Assembly: GCF_002563895.1 (NCBI RefSeq)
Contig: NZ_PDJB01000001.1
Location: 1,161,501 to 1,225,500, forward strand
Source of the DNA: Pseudomonas lurida
GTDB lineage: Bacteria > Pseudomonadota > Gammaproteobacteria > Pseudomonadales > Pseudomonadaceae
Length of the DNA stretch: 64,000 bases
Direction: 5' to 3'
Shown here in pieces: positions 1 to 8,985 of the stretch (the first letter of the stretch is position 1; each line of letters starts with the position of its first letter). A program made the translations under genes and the position numbers. The notes beneath the pieces are model-generated. The model was not told the DNA's origin. It searched no databases and was given only the letters and a program-made list of their open reading frames with translations.

Positions 1-908
1 CCACGCGTGCCGATTGCACCAAGGAAGGCGCTTGCTGGGTGTTTATCCAACAGCGTTTCGGGCAGTTCATGTACGGCTACTACCCTGGCGACTTGCGCTG
101 GCGCGTAGACCTGACCGTGTGGCTGGCCATCGTCGGCGTCGCGCCGTTGTTCATCTCGCGTTTCCAACGCAAGGCGATCTACGGCCTGAGCTTCCTGGTG
201 TTGTACCCGATCATCGCCTACTTCCTGCTGCACGGCGGGATCTTTGGCCTGGCCAACGTGGCGACCAGCCAATGGGGCGGGCTGATGCTGACCCTGGTGA
301 TCGCCACCGTCGGCATCGCCGGCGCCTTGCCGCTGGGCATCATGCTGGCGTTGGGGCGCCGTTCGAACATGCCGGCGATTCGAGTGGTCTGCGTGACCTT
401 CATCGAATTCTGGCGAGGCGTGCCGTTGATCACCGTGCTGTTCATGTCGTCGGTGATGCTGCCGTTGTTCCTGCCTGAAGGCATGGGCATCGACAAATTG
501 CTGCGCGCGCTGATCGGCGTGATCCTGTTCCAGTCGGCCTACGTGGCCGAAGTGGTGCGCGGAGGCCTGCAGGCGATTCCCAAAGGGCAGTACGAAGCCG
601 CCGCCGCGATGGGCCTGGGTTACTGGCGCAGCATGGGCCTGGTGATTCTCCCGCAAGCCCTGAAGCTGGTAATCCCTGGCATCGTCAACACCTTTATCGC
701 GCTGTTCAAGGACACGAGCCTGGTGATCATCATCGGCCTGTTTGACCTGCTCAACAGCGTCAAGCAAGCCGCTGCCGACCCTAAATGGTTGGGCATGGCC
801 ACCGAAGGCTACGTGTTTGCAGCCCTGGTGTTCTGGATTTTCTGTTTTGGTATGTCGCGCTATTCCATTCATTTGGAACACAAGCTCGACACAGGCCACA
901 AGCGTTAG
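1..908 (+). CDS. aapM: Amino-acid ABC transporter permease AapM (5' truncated by window edge)
   Basis: This is the inner-membrane permease of a general L-amino-acid ABC importer of the HisM/AapM type. The frame is already open at the first bases of the window, so the N-terminus lies upstream; the visible part begins with residues matching the AapM loop (DCTKEGACW). Several hydrophobic segments follow. The EAA loop that contacts the ATPase is visible as [11 protein letters not shown], roughly 110 residues from the C-terminus. The next gene is the ATPase, 11 bases downstream, so the two form one operon; the binding protein (aapJ) and second permease (aapQ) are expected just outside the window. 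The substrate range is inferred from the family. Confidence 0.9.
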   Translation, partial: TRADCTKEGACWVFIQQRFGQFMYGYYPGDLRWRVDLTVWLAIVGVAPLFISRFQRKAIYGLSFLVLYPIIAYFLLHGGIFGLANVATSQWGGLMLTLVIATVGIAGALPLGIMLALGRRSNMPAIRVVCVTFIEFWRGVPLITVLFMSSVMLPLFLPEGMGIDKLLRALIGVILFQSAYVAEVVRGGLQAIPKGQYEAAAAMGLGYWRSMGLVILPQALKLVIPGIVNTFIALFKDTSLVIIIGLFDLLNSVKQAAADPKWLGMATEGYVFAALVFWIFCFGMSRYSIHLEHKLDTGHKR

Positions 909-919
909 GAGTTGTTGTT

Positions 920-1684
920 ATGAGCGAAGCGATCAAACAGCCTGTGAGCCCTGAAGGCATTATCCAGATGCAGGGCGTCAACAAGTGGTACGGCCAGTTC
1001 CACGTGTTGAAAGACATCAACCTCAACGTCAAGCAGGGCGAGCGTATCGTGTTGTGCGGCCCGTCCGGTTCCGGCAAGTCCACCACCATCCGTTGCCTCA
1101 ACCGCCTGGAAGAACACCAGCAGGGCCGCATCGTGGTCGATGGCGTGGAGCTGACCAACGACCTCAAGCAGATCGAAGCGATCCGCCGTGAAGTCGGCAT
1201 GGTGTTCCAGCACTTCAACCTGTTCCCGCACCTGACCATCCTGCAGAACTGCACGTTGGCACCGATGTGGGTGCGCAAGATGCCCAAGCGCAAGGCCGAG
1301 GAAATCGCCATGCACTACCTGGAGCGTGTGCGCATCCCGGAGCAGGCCCACAAGTTTCCGGGGCAATTGTCTGGCGGCCAGCAACAGCGCGTGGCGATCG
1401 CCCGTGCCCTGTGCATGAAGCCGAAAATCATGCTGTTCGATGAGCCGACCTCGGCACTCGACCCGGAAATGGTGAAAGAGGTATTGGACACCATGATCGG
1501 CCTGGCCGAAGACGGCATGACCATGTTGTGCGTAACCCACGAGATGGGCTTCGCCCGTACCGTGGCCAACCGCGTGATCTTCATGGACAAGGGCGAGATC
1601 GTGGAACAGGCGGCGCCGAATGACTTCTTCGACAACCCGCAGAATGATCGGACCAAATTGTTCCTGAGCCAGATCTTGCACTGA
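920..1684 (+). CDS. aapP: Amino-acid ABC transporter ATP-binding protein AapP
   Basis: This 254-residue ATPase energises the AapM permease. It shows a Walker A motif (GPSGSGKST), the signature LSGGQQQR, a Walker B motif (IMLFDEPTS) and the switch histidine in VTHEMG. The ATG at 920 is chosen because AGGAG lies 8 bases upstream, overlapping the aapM stop; the frame is open further upstream but that stretch lies inside aapM. Length and motif order are typical of the polar amino-acid (GlnQ/AapP) class. A strong hairpin terminator follows. Confidence 0.95.
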   Translation: MSEAIKQPVSPEGIIQMQGVNKWYGQFHVLKDINLNVKQGERIVLCGPSGSGKSTTIRCLNRLEEHQQGRIVVDGVELTNDLKQIEAIRREVGMVFQHFNLFPHLTILQNCTLAPMWVRKMPKRKAEEIAMHYLERVRIPEQAHKFPGQLSGGQQQRVAIARALCMKPKIMLFDEPTSALDPEMVKEVLDTMIGLAEDGMTMLCVTHEMGFARTVANRVIFMDKGEIVEQAAPNDFFDNPQNDRTKLFLSQILH

Positions 1685-1700
1685 TCGATGCTTGAAACGA

Positions 1701-1731
1701 TAAACCCGGCCTGGTGCCGGGTTTATTTTTT
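1701..1731 (+). terminator. Rho-independent terminator after aapP
   Basis: A perfect 10-bp stem (TAAACCCGGC / GCCGGGTTTA) with the 5-base loop CTGGT is followed by a run of T. It lies 17 bases after the aapP stop and just before the convergent mqsA stop. The T-run favours termination on the plus strand. Confidence 0.9.
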
Positions 1732-1737
1732 GGGGAG

Positions 1738-2229
1738 CTAGGAGGCCTTGAGTGTTTCAGTGTCGTTGTGCACGGTGTAGGTAAAGGCGCCGCGCATATC
1801 CGCGCCTTCTGCCAGGACTTTTGCGTCAGCAAGCAGGTGCGGGTGACGATCCAGTAGCCGCATCAGCACCACCAATGGTTTGGGAGCAAGCAACTCGCCA
1901 CGTTCGTAGCGAGAGAATGCGTTGTGGCCGCCACCGGACAGCAATTCCACCGCTTCTTTTTGCGTAAGATGGAGTTTGCGACGGGTACGTTTGATCTCGG
2001 CGCCGATCATCTTTCTGGCTGCGAGGACAAGCTCATCACCTGCCTCTCCATAACGGTCAGCACTGTCGGTATCAGGATCCCAAAAGCCGTCTGCGCATAC
2101 GTGACATTCCCAACCTGAAAGGTTGTCCACCCGGCGCTCCATGCCTTTGACTTTGATGGTTTCGCTGCGCCCCTCAAAATAATGCAACGCGTCGGGGGCG
2201 CCACAGATGTAGCAATTTTTTACCTTCAT
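1738..2229 (-). CDS. mqsA: MqsA-type antitoxin and autoregulator
   Basis: This 163-residue protein is the antitoxin of an MqsRA type II system. The N-terminal zinc domain has two CxxC pairs (CYIC near residue 6 and CHVC near residue 42) that bind toxin. The C-terminal XRE helix-turn-helix contains TQKEAVELLSGGG followed by NAFSRYE, matching the DNA-recognition helix of E. coli MqsA. The start overlaps the toxin stop as ATGA, so the genes are translationally coupled and the toxin comes first, as in E. coli. The protein is about 30 residues longer than E. coli MqsA, with the extra residues at the C-terminus. It probably represses the operon through the palindrome upstream of mqsR. Confidence 0.92.
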   Translation of the reverse strand: MKVKNCYICGAPDALHYFEGRSETIKVKGMERRVDNLSGWECHVCADGFWDPDTDSADRYGEAGDELVLAARKMIGAEIKRTRRKLHLTQKEAVELLSGGGHNAFSRYERGELLAPKPLVVLMRLLDRHPHLLADAKVLAEGADMRGAFTYTVHNDTETLKAS

Positions 2230-2537
2230 GGGTTTTTCTCCTTGAAAGAGATCACCGGCGGGGCACTGTCCGGGGAGTAAGTGACCTTTATGTAGATATC
2301 CCTTTCTTTTGAATGAGTGCAGTAAACGTCCTGCCAGACCCGATGATCGCTATAGGTGGTCATCGATTTGTACAACATCCAGTGTTGTAACCCATAGATG
2401 GCCTCCTGCATCTCACCGATGCTGAAGTGAAGTTCCCTGCCGCACCTTTGTGCTGTATGTGTAAACGCTCTTCTTCCAAGCCGCCTCACATCCAGCTTTA
2501 TCACCGCCAAATCGTAATGAGGTGTGTACTTTTCCAT
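2226..2537 (-). CDS. mqsR: MqsR-type mRNA interferase toxin
   Basis: This 103-residue protein is an MqsR-family ribonuclease of the RelE fold, which in E. coli cuts mRNA at GCU. The core YKSMTTYSDH...WQDVY is nearly identical to E. coli MqsR, and the active-site Lys, Gln and Tyr (Tyr in DIYIKVT) are retained, so the toxin looks intact. The ATG at 2537 giving MEKYTPHYDL is chosen because it matches the family start. An upstream start at 2582 would add 15 residues, most of them encoded by the operator palindrome. The antitoxin gene overlaps the 3' end by 4 bases. The toxin gene is AT-richer than its neighbours, as is usual for mobile TA modules. Confidence 0.93.
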   Translation of the reverse strand: MEKYTPHYDLAVIKLDVRRLGRRAFTHTAQRCGRELHFSIGEMQEAIYGLQHWMLYKSMTTYSDHRVWQDVYCTHSKERDIYIKVTYSPDSAPPVISFKEKNP

Positions 2538-2554
2538 AAGACACCTGAATCCAT

Positions 2555-2580
2555 AATTACCCTCAGAGGGTAATTTTACC
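2555..2580. promoter_or_regulatory. Palindromic operator upstream of mqsRA
   Basis: A perfect dyad of AATTACCCTC, a central A, and GAGGGTAATT spans 2555-2575. A second dyad, GGTAA-TT-TTACC, overlaps it at 2569-2580. They lie 18 to 43 bases upstream of the mqsR start, where the antitoxin or toxin-antitoxin complex would be expected to bind and repress. The role is inferred from position and symmetry; the sequence is not identical to the E. coli mqsRA operator. Confidence 0.7.
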
Positions 2581-2695
2581 AATCGAAAATACTGCTCCTT
2601 TGCCTGCCTAAGAACCCTAGTGCGTTGCCTTTGTAGTCAAGTCCGAATAGGCTGTAGGAAAATTCATCCTATGATTGGACGAAAGCGCTGAGCCC

Positions 2696-3355
2696 ATGAC
2701 AGACATCGCCCCCTTGATCAAACGCTCCCTGGTCGACCAAGCCTTGGAGCAGTTACGGCTACGCATCACCGAAGGCCGATGGGCCATCGGTGAGCGCCTG
2801 CCCACCGAGCCTGAGCTGTCCGCCGAGCTGGGTATCAGCCGCAATACCGTGCGCGAGGCCATGCGCGTATTGGCGTTTTCCGGGTTGATCGAGATCCGTC
2901 AGGGCGATGGCAGTTACCTGCGCTCGATGACCGATCCGCTTGGAGCGATGCGGGCGCTGTCCCATTGCACCCTGGAGCAGGCGCAGGAGACGCGGCAGAT
3001 ACTGGAGGTGGAGGCCATCGGGCTGGCTGCAGTGCGCCGCACCCAGCAAGACCTCAAAGCGTTGCGCAGCGCACTGGACGCCAGCGCCGAGCTGTATCAC
3101 GGTGACCTGGAGGCCTATATCAGCGCTGACCTGGTGTTTCACAAACACTTGGTCGACGCCGCGCACAACCCTGCCTTGAGCGAGCTCTACCAGTATTTCT
3201 CCGCCATCGTTGGCGCACAGTTGCGCCAGACCCTGAATATCTCACCGCGCCGCCAGGCCGTGTTTGACTTGCACGTCGCCCTGCTCGACGCGGTGGAACA
3301 CCAAGACCCCGAGCGCGCCAAATCCGTCTGCCGGCAGTTGATCAATGAACCTTGA
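2696..3355 (+). CDS. GntR-family regulator, FadR/FCD subfamily
   Basis: This 219-residue regulator has an N-terminal winged helix-turn-helix (LPTEPELSAELGISRNTVREAMRVLAFSGLIEIRQGDGSYL) and a C-terminal all-helical FCD ligand domain (about residues 80-215) that normally binds a small organic acid. The start at 2696 is preferred over an in-frame TTG at 2675. The gene overlaps the following transporter by 11 bases, so the two are co-transcribed and the regulator probably controls the transporter and itself. The ligand cannot be read from the sequence. Confidence 0.88.
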   Translation: MTDIAPLIKRSLVDQALEQLRLRITEGRWAIGERLPTEPELSAELGISRNTVREAMRVLAFSGLIEIRQGDGSYLRSMTDPLGAMRALSHCTLEQAQETRQILEVEAIGLAAVRRTQQDLKALRSALDASAELYHGDLEAYISADLVFHKHLVDAAHNPALSELYQYFSAIVGAQLRQTLNISPRRQAVFDLHVALLDAVEHQDPERAKSVCRQLINEP

Positions 3356-4610
3356 AGCCAAACGCACGACCGAACTCGAAGAACTCTTGATCGACGCCGA
3401 AGCCGACGACGAGGTGGTGCAGCACAGTCACCCGGTGGTCAGCCGCCCCTGGCTGTTGTTGCTGGGCCTGATCCTGGTGGCGTTGAACTTGCGCCCGGCA
3501 CTGTCGAGCATGTCGCCGCTGCTGGCCGAGGTTTCACACAGCCTTGGGTTGTCAGCGGCCAAAGCCGGCTTGCTGACCACCTTGCCGGTGCTGTGCCTGG
3601 GCCTGTTCGCGCCGATGGCACCGATCCTGGCCCGGCGCTTCGGCGCCGAGCGCGTGGTGTTGGGGATTTTGCTGACGCTGGCTGCCGGGATCATCCTGCG
3701 CAGCTCGTTCGGTGAGGTTGGTTTGTTTGCCGGCAGCCTGATCGCGGGTGCGAGCATTGGCATCATCGGCGTGCTGCTACCGGGTATCGTCAAGCGTGAT
3801 TTCGCCAGGCAGGCCGGCGCCATGACCGGCGTCTACACCATGGCGTTGTGCCTGGGGGCAGCGCTGGCGGCGGGCTCCACAGTACCGTTGAGTGATTACT
3901 TTGGCGACAGCTGGAACATCGGCCTGGGGTTCTGGCTGGTGCCGGCGTTGGTGGCGGCGTTGTTCTGGTTGCCGCAAGTGGGGCACAAACACGGCGCGCA
4001 CCAAGTCGCCTATCGGGTGAAGGGTTTGCTGCGTGACCCCTTGGCGTGGCAGGTCACGGTGTACATGGGCCTGCAATCGTCCCTGGCCTACATCGTCTTT
4101 GGCTGGCTGCCGTCGATCCTCATCGGTCGTGGCTTGAGTGCCACTGAAGCCGGGCTGGCGCTGTCCGGCTCGATCATCGTGCAATTGGCCAGTTCGCTTG
4201 CGGCACCGTGGCTGGCCACCCGCGGCAAGGACCAGCGCCTGGCCATCGTCGTGGTGATGCTGCTGACCCTGGGGGGGTTGTTCGGTTGCCTGTACGCACC
4301 GCTCGATGGGCTGTGGGGGTGGGCAATCCTGCTGGGCCTGGGCCAGGGCGGTACGTTCAGCCTGGCGCTGACCTTGATCGTGTTGCGTTCGCGTGACGCC
4401 CACGTCGCCGCCAACCTGTCGAGCATGGCCCAGGGGGTTGGCTATACGCTGGCTTCCCTTGGCCCGTTTGCGGTCGGCCTGATTCACGACTGGACCGGCA
4501 GTTGGTCGGCTGTGGGCTGGGTCTTCGCGGTGATTGGCCTGGGCGCGATCGTCGCCGGGCTGGGCGCAGGCCGTGCGTTGTACGTCGGGGTGTGCAGCGA
4601 GAAGGTCTAG
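3345..4610 (+). CDS. MFS transporter, CynX/NimT family
   Basis: This 421-residue membrane protein has about 12 hydrophobic segments. A roughly 30-residue acidic N-terminal extension precedes the first helix (PWLLLLGLILVALNLRPALS). The NLRPALSSMSPLL segment and the later SGSIIVQLASSLAAPWLA region are typical of the CynX/NimT (cyanate or 2-nitroimidazole) branch of the major facilitator superfamily. The ATG lies inside the end of the GntR gene. The gene is convergent with the fimbrial operon, whose last stop overlaps it by 4 bases. The substrate is unknown; no cyanase gene is nearby. Confidence 0.85.
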   Translation: MNLEAKRTTELEELLIDAEADDEVVQHSHPVVSRPWLLLLGLILVALNLRPALSSMSPLLAEVSHSLGLSAAKAGLLTTLPVLCLGLFAPMAPILARRFGAERVVLGILLTLAAGIILRSSFGEVGLFAGSLIAGASIGIIGVLLPGIVKRDFARQAGAMTGVYTMALCLGAALAAGSTVPLSDYFGDSWNIGLGFWLVPALVAALFWLPQVGHKHGAHQVAYRVKGLLRDPLAWQVTVYMGLQSSLAYIVFGWLPSILIGRGLSATEAGLALSGSIIVQLASSLAAPWLATRGKDQRLAIVVVMLLTLGGLFGCLYAPLDGLWGWAILLGLGQGGTFSLALTLIVLRSRDAHVAANLSSMAQGVGYTLASLGPFAVGLIHDWTGSWSAVGWVFAVIGLGAIVAGLGAGRALYVGVCSEKV

Positions 4611-5245
4611 AGGTAGATCACCTCCAGAGTGCCCGAGCCGTCCAAGGGGATATCGGTGCTCAGGTCCAGGTTCTGCTTGGCATTGATCACCGCTTCGAGG
4701 GTCAGCGTGCTGGTCAGTGTCTGGATCGCAGCGGGGCCGGCCGTGCTGCCTTCAAGGTCGGTAAACCCCAGCAGGCTTCTGGCGCCGATGTCGATCGGGT
4801 TGCGGTTGGACGTGCGCCACGCTACGCCGCCGGTGGTGGACTCGGTGCCATAAAGGCCTGGCAGCGTGTCTGCCACGGTTTGCTTCGGATCGAAACTGAC
4901 CGAATACACACCGATCTTGTTGCTGCTGTTGTCCAGGCCCATCCCGTAATAGATCTCGCTGTTGACGTGGGCGGTGCCGTCACGGTTATCGCGCATGCGC
5001 AGGGCGTAGCGCACCGGGCCATTGCAATCGACGCTCAGGTTCAGGGATTTGGCCGGCAGCCGCGTACCTGTGGTGAGGTTGAGGTCTTGTTGGGAAATCT
5101 TGCCGAAGTCGACCAAGCCCCCGGCTGACAAGGTTGGGGTGCAGGCCACCGGGGTGATCAGGCCTTTGACGTTCAGCTCGACCGTGGAGTCGGCCATCGC
5201 CAGCGGGCTCAGGGCAAGGGTCAGGAACATCAGTGACGGTTTCAT
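4607..5245 (-). CDS. DUF1120 pilin-like subunit, last gene of the fimbrial operon
   Basis: This 212-residue exported protein has a signal peptide ending around AMA-DS. It belongs to DUF1120: after the signal come alternating hydrophobic residues (STVELNVKGLITP), Cys35 in TPVACTPTLS, the conserved LVDFGKIS, Cys74 in SVDCNGP, and a C-terminal strand DGSGTLEVIYL. Two cysteines about 40 residues apart, a donor-strand-like N-terminus and a penultimate tyrosine are features of chaperone-usher pilins. It lies after the two-domain subunit, so it may be a minor or basal subunit, or an anchor. The pilin role is inferred from features and context. Confidence 0.85.
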   Translation of the reverse strand: MKPSLMFLTLALSPLAMADSTVELNVKGLITPVACTPTLSAGGLVDFGKISQQDLNLTTGTRLPAKSLNLSVDCNGPVRYALRMRDNRDGTAHVNSEIYYGMGLDNSSNKIGVYSVSFDPKQTVADTLPGLYGTESTTGGVAWRTSNRNPIDIGARSLLGFTDLEGSTAGPAAIQTLTSTLTLEAVINAKQNLDLSTDIPLDGSGTLEVIYL

Positions 5246-5266
5246 TGTGGGGCTCCGGTACGCGGG

Positions 5267-6400
5267 TTAGAGGTAGATGATTTCCAGGGTGGCCGAGCCG
5301 TCGAGTCTGATCTCGCTGCTCAGGTCCAACTGCTGGAGCGGGGCGATGACTGTCTTCAGCGTCAGCAGCGCGGATACCTTCTGCAACGCTGTGGGGCCAA
5401 GGATGCTGCCGGCACTGTCGGTAAAGCCCAGGTAGCTGCGGCCAGCCAGGGGCAGTGGGTTGGCATTGGCGCTGCTCCAGGCAGCGCCCGCCGTGGTGGA
5501 CTCGGTGCGATACAGCTGTTGCAGGTTATCGGCGCTGGCCTGCGCCGGGTCGACGTTTACCGAGTAGCGGCCGATCTTTTGCGCGCGTGCGTCCAGGCCC
5601 AGCCCGTAGGCTGTCTCATCGGTGCCGCCGGTTGCCGAGCCCAGGCGATTGTCTTGCATGAGCAACGCAAAATGAGTCGGTCCGTCGCAGTTCACTGTCA
5701 GGGCCAATTGCTTGTCCGGCAGGTGCGTCTCCTTGTCGGGGTTCAGTGCCTTGGCCGACACCTTGCCAAAGTCCACCGTGCCGCCATTGGACAGGCTGGG
5801 CGTGCACGCCGCTGGCGCGAAACGCGCGAGCAATTGCAGCTCCCGGGAGCGACCGGAGGCGGGCGCATCGACCCACCCAGAGGCCTGCCAGGTCACGGCA
5901 TCGCGAACGCGGGCGGCGCCGTCCTCGGCCCAGGCATTGGCCACCATCTGTACGGAAAAGCGGCGACCGAGCGCGGGCTGGCCGTTGTGCAACGGCACGA
6001 TGCCATGGTCGGCTCGCCAGGTCAGGCTTGAACCGTGGGTACTCGGTGCTAGCCCGTGACCGGCAATCAAGCCCAGGTTCACGGCATGGCCATCCAGCAC
6101 CGCGTCCTGGACCTGTAACTGGTAGCTGCCCTGGTCGGTGAAACGAAACCGTTCGGCACCGGCGGCCAGGCCTCGGTAAAACAGGCTCATCGCCACAGGT
6201 TGCGAGCAGGTGAGGGTCAGGCCGACACGTCGCTCGCCGAGTAAACGCTCGGGCGCAGGCGTCACCAGTACGGCGCGGTTCATCAGGCCGAAATCCAGGC
6301 GTGGCTCGCTGAGGTCCAGGCGGCATTCTTCCTGCGCCTGTGCAGGGCCGATGCCGAACAGCACGAGCGCTATCGCGGGCAGCAGGTAATCAAGGTTCAT
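5267..6400 (-). CDS. Two-domain DUF1120 fimbrial subunit, candidate tip protein
   Basis: This 377-residue exported protein lies directly after the usher gene. ATG 6400 is preferred over 6427 because GAGGAAA lies about 6 bases upstream and 6427 falls inside the usher gene. The N-terminal domain (about residues 22-185, Cys26 and Cys65) opens with CRLDLSEPRLDFGLM, which resembles a divergent pilin domain. The C-terminal domain (about 186-377, Cys199 and Cys238) is a clear DUF1120 module with the LEIIYL ending. A unique N-terminal domain joined to a pilin domain is the plan of tip adhesins in chaperone-usher systems; any adhesive activity is inference. Confidence 0.78.
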   Translation of the reverse strand: MNLDYLLPAIALVLFGIGPAQAQEECRLDLSEPRLDFGLMNRAVLVTPAPERLLGERRVGLTLTCSQPVAMSLFYRGLAAGAERFRFTDQGSYQLQVQDAVLDGHAVNLGLIAGHGLAPSTHGSSLTWRADHGIVPLHNGQPALGRRFSVQMVANAWAEDGAARVRDAVTWQASGWVDAPASGRSRELQLLARFAPAACTPSLSNGGTVDFGKVSAKALNPDKETHLPDKQLALTVNCDGPTHFALLMQDNRLGSATGGTDETAYGLGLDARAQKIGRYSVNVDPAQASADNLQQLYRTESTTAGAAWSSANANPLPLAGRSYLGFTDSAGSILGPTALQKVSALLTLKTVIAPLQQLDLSSEIRLDGSATLEIIYL

Positions 6401-6411
6401 GGCAGGTTTCC

Positions 6412-8856
6412 TCAAGGCAGTGGGCATCGGGCCGTGGCGGTTTCGAAATACACCTGCGGGTCGGCCTTCTTTGGCAATTCAAAGTGCAAGCGGCAGCGTG
6501 GCTGCCCTGGCGCCTTGATCCACAAGGGGGGCAGGTCAAGCACCGTGGGCAGGAACACGTGGTTGCTTTCTTGCACCAGCGTGACGAACTCGCCGTCGGC
6601 GGTGGTCACCGTGGCCCCACGCGGAACGGGCCTGTCCAGGGTCAGCAAGGCCCGACGCGTCAGCGCCACGCCAAACTCAAGCCGGTCTACCGCCCCACGG
6701 CCCGCCGAGACCACGGCCAGGCCATTGCTGATGTCGGCATTGCGCGGCAACGAGCCGGTTTGCACTTCCACCGGGCTTCGGCCATAGGCGCTGACCTGCG
6801 GCACCACCGCCTGGCCTTGCCAGTCGGTCCACACAGGGCCGCTCGGCGTGCTGACCTTGACGCCGGCCATGTCCCCCACCGACAGCAACGCGAAGGTGTC
6901 GCGCACCGGGTACGGCGAGAAGGTCACGCCGTCGCCGTGCAATACCACCGCGCCACGCGCGCCCCCCTGATAGCTGGAACGCTCGTCGTCCGAGCGCGTG
7001 TAGTTGACGTCCAGCTGGGTGTAGAACGGCAGCGCCGAGAGCCCCAGCGACGATTCCACCTGGCGGTCACGGCTGTCATGTTCAACCCCGACCCGATAGG
7101 CCAGTTGATCGTTGATCTGTTCGTTGACGCCCGTCCCGATACGGTGCTCGCCGCCGGAATTACGCACCCAGGCCCGGCCACGGCGGCGCTCGCCAAGGGG
7201 CACGCTGATATTCAGGTAAACGGCGTCATCGTTGTATCGGCGGCCGCCCATGTGCCATTCGGCGGTGGCCGACAGGGACACGCCACCCACTTGTGTTCCC
7301 CACGAGGCCAGCGCGCGGCTGCTGCTGTCGCCGGCAAACGAGGAGGTGCGGGAAACCCCGGCGCTGAACGCGCCCAGCCGGGGATGGGACCATGAGGCCG
7401 TGGCACTCTGCTGGTCGCGGTAGCGTGAGCGCTGTTGTTCACGCGTGTCCGTGAGGTAGGTTGATTCGCTGAGGTCGCGGTAGTCCTCGGTTCGCCAGGA
7501 GTTGGCGGCGCTGATGGCCCAGCGTTCACCCAGTCGTTGGCTCCATGAGAGGTCGGTCTGCAGGCCGCGTTGCTGATCACGGCGCGTTGACTCGGCGGCG
7601 ATGACTGCCAGTTGCCATTGGCTGTCCTGCGCGGGCAAGAAGCCCAGGTTCAGGCCAACCGACCGGTAATCCATCGCCGCCAGTACGCCACTGCCCAGTG
7701 ACACCAGAGGGTGAGGTGCACTGGTCCACCCCGCGCTGACCACCCAGGGTTGCGCGCCGTCGCCTCCGTCTGCATCGCGCACCCGGCCGGCGGCCACCGA
7801 ATAGCCCGGCGCCGGCAAGCCCAGCCCGAGCATCGCAGCCGGGACGGTGAAGCGCCGTTCTTCGCCGGAGGTTTCCTTGACGGTCACCTCCACATCGGAG
7901 CGCCCGCTCAGGCGCGGCACATTGCTCAGGGAAAAGGGGCCGGCCGGCACCACGGTGGAGTGGATCAGCGCACCGTTCTGGCGTACTTCCACCTGGGCCG
8001 GCCCATTGGCGATGCCATCGATGGTCGCACCTTGATTCTGGTCTTGCAGGCCCTGCTCGGTCAGCACTTGTACGCCGGTGATCTGGGCCCCGGCCAGCAC
8101 TGGGTTATAGAGATTGATCTGCCCCGCCTGCAACACCGCTTGTTGGCGGGCGAAGGTGCGTTGGGCGTAGGCGTCCAGGTGAGTGCTGCGCGAGACGCCG
8201 TCTTGCCAGGTCTGGACTTGGCGACTGCGCACAATCCAGTCGCCGGCATTCAAGCCGACTTCGGTATTGGCCGAGCCGAATCGGCTGGTGTCATCGCCGT
8301 ACTGGTTATGCAGCCCCGTCACGTCGTAGTTGAGCAGGCCGGCAAACCCGCCGGTGCTGTAGCCGGAAAAATCCCGAGTCGCCGGACGCAGCGCCTGGGT
8401 GGGCACCACGAGGGACAGGCTCAGGCTGGCCGGGTCTGGCTCAATCATGGTTTGCGGGTACTGCTCGATAAACCCGTGACAGGCGCCCGTGCTGCGAGGC
8501 GGTGTTTCCAATTGCGCCGCGTCCAGCAATGCAGTGTCGAAGCACAGCGTGCCGTGGTCGTCGAAGGTGGCGTCGACACGCCCTCTGCGCAGGCCGTTGA
8601 CCGACAGGTTGACGGCGTGGCGACCGCTGGCAAAGCGCGGTGCTTGCAGCAGCAAACTGGCCAGCTCCGGGTCGATGCCGCGTTGGTGCAGGGTCTGGTT
8701 GTCGAAGGTGCCCGTTGCCGGATCGGCCCAGGCGGGGCCAGCCAATAGGGCAGGGCCAAGGGCGGCCCAGGCAATGATGTGCAGCTGAGCGCGTGACAGG
8801 CGTGGTAAAGCGCCGGGCACGGCGTTGCCGTCACGGTAATTCATGACTGTGTTCAC
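6412..8856 (-). CDS. Fimbrial outer-membrane usher protein (FimD/PapC family)
   Basis: This is the outer-membrane assembly platform that takes chaperone-subunit complexes and extrudes the fibre. The protein of about 814 residues has a signal sequence near residues 25-45 and an N-terminal periplasmic domain recruiting chaperones. A long beta-barrel follows (YDVTGLHNQYG..., NISVPLGERRRGRAWVRNS), and then C-terminal domains with the usher-typical NGLAVVSAGRGAVDRLEFGV region. The start is uncertain: GTG at 8856 has a weak AAGAG upstream, while ATG at 8844 gives MNYRDGNAV. There is a 129-base gap after the chaperone stop. The usual length in the family is about 800-850 residues. Confidence 0.92.
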   Translation of the reverse strand: MNTVMNYRDGNAVPGALPRLSRAQLHIIAWAALGPALLAGPAWADPATGTFDNQTLHQRGIDPELASLLLQAPRFASGRHAVNLSVNGLRRGRVDATFDDHGTLCFDTALLDAAQLETPPRSTGACHGFIEQYPQTMIEPDPASLSLSLVVPTQALRPATRDFSGYSTGGFAGLLNYDVTGLHNQYGDDTSRFGSANTEVGLNAGDWIVRSRQVQTWQDGVSRSTHLDAYAQRTFARQQAVLQAGQINLYNPVLAGAQITGVQVLTEQGLQDQNQGATIDGIANGPAQVEVRQNGALIHSTVVPAGPFSLSNVPRLSGRSDVEVTVKETSGEERRFTVPAAMLGLGLPAPGYSVAAGRVRDADGGDGAQPWVVSAGWTSAPHPLVSLGSGVLAAMDYRSVGLNLGFLPAQDSQWQLAVIAAESTRRDQQRGLQTDLSWSQRLGERWAISAANSWRTEDYRDLSESTYLTDTREQQRSRYRDQQSATASWSHPRLGAFSAGVSRTSSFAGDSSSRALASWGTQVGGVSLSATAEWHMGGRRYNDDAVYLNISVPLGERRRGRAWVRNSGGEHRIGTGVNEQINDQLAYRVGVEHDSRDRQVESSLGLSALPFYTQLDVNYTRSDDERSSYQGGARGAVVLHGDGVTFSPYPVRDTFALLSVGDMAGVKVSTPSGPVWTDWQGQAVVPQVSAYGRSPVEVQTGSLPRNADISNGLAVVSAGRGAVDRLEFGVALTRRALLTLDRPVPRGATVTTADGEFVTLVQESNHVFLPTVLDLPPLWIKAPGQPRCRLHFELPKKADPQVYFETATARCPLP

Positions 8857-8985
8857 ACAAATGCACTCTTGTGATGGAGGCCCGTGGCTAGACTTTCGTT
8901 GGCGCCAGGCTGTCTTCCCGGTGGCCTTCAGGGAGTGGCCACTTCGTTTTATAGAGGCGTCGCAGTGTCCATGGACGCCGTTGGA

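Noticed and set aside
8857..8985. Inverted repeat GTGGCC/GGCCAC between chaperone and usher genes, considered as terminator
   Set aside because: The stem is only 6 bp with no T-run, so it is not a credible terminator or internal promoter mark.
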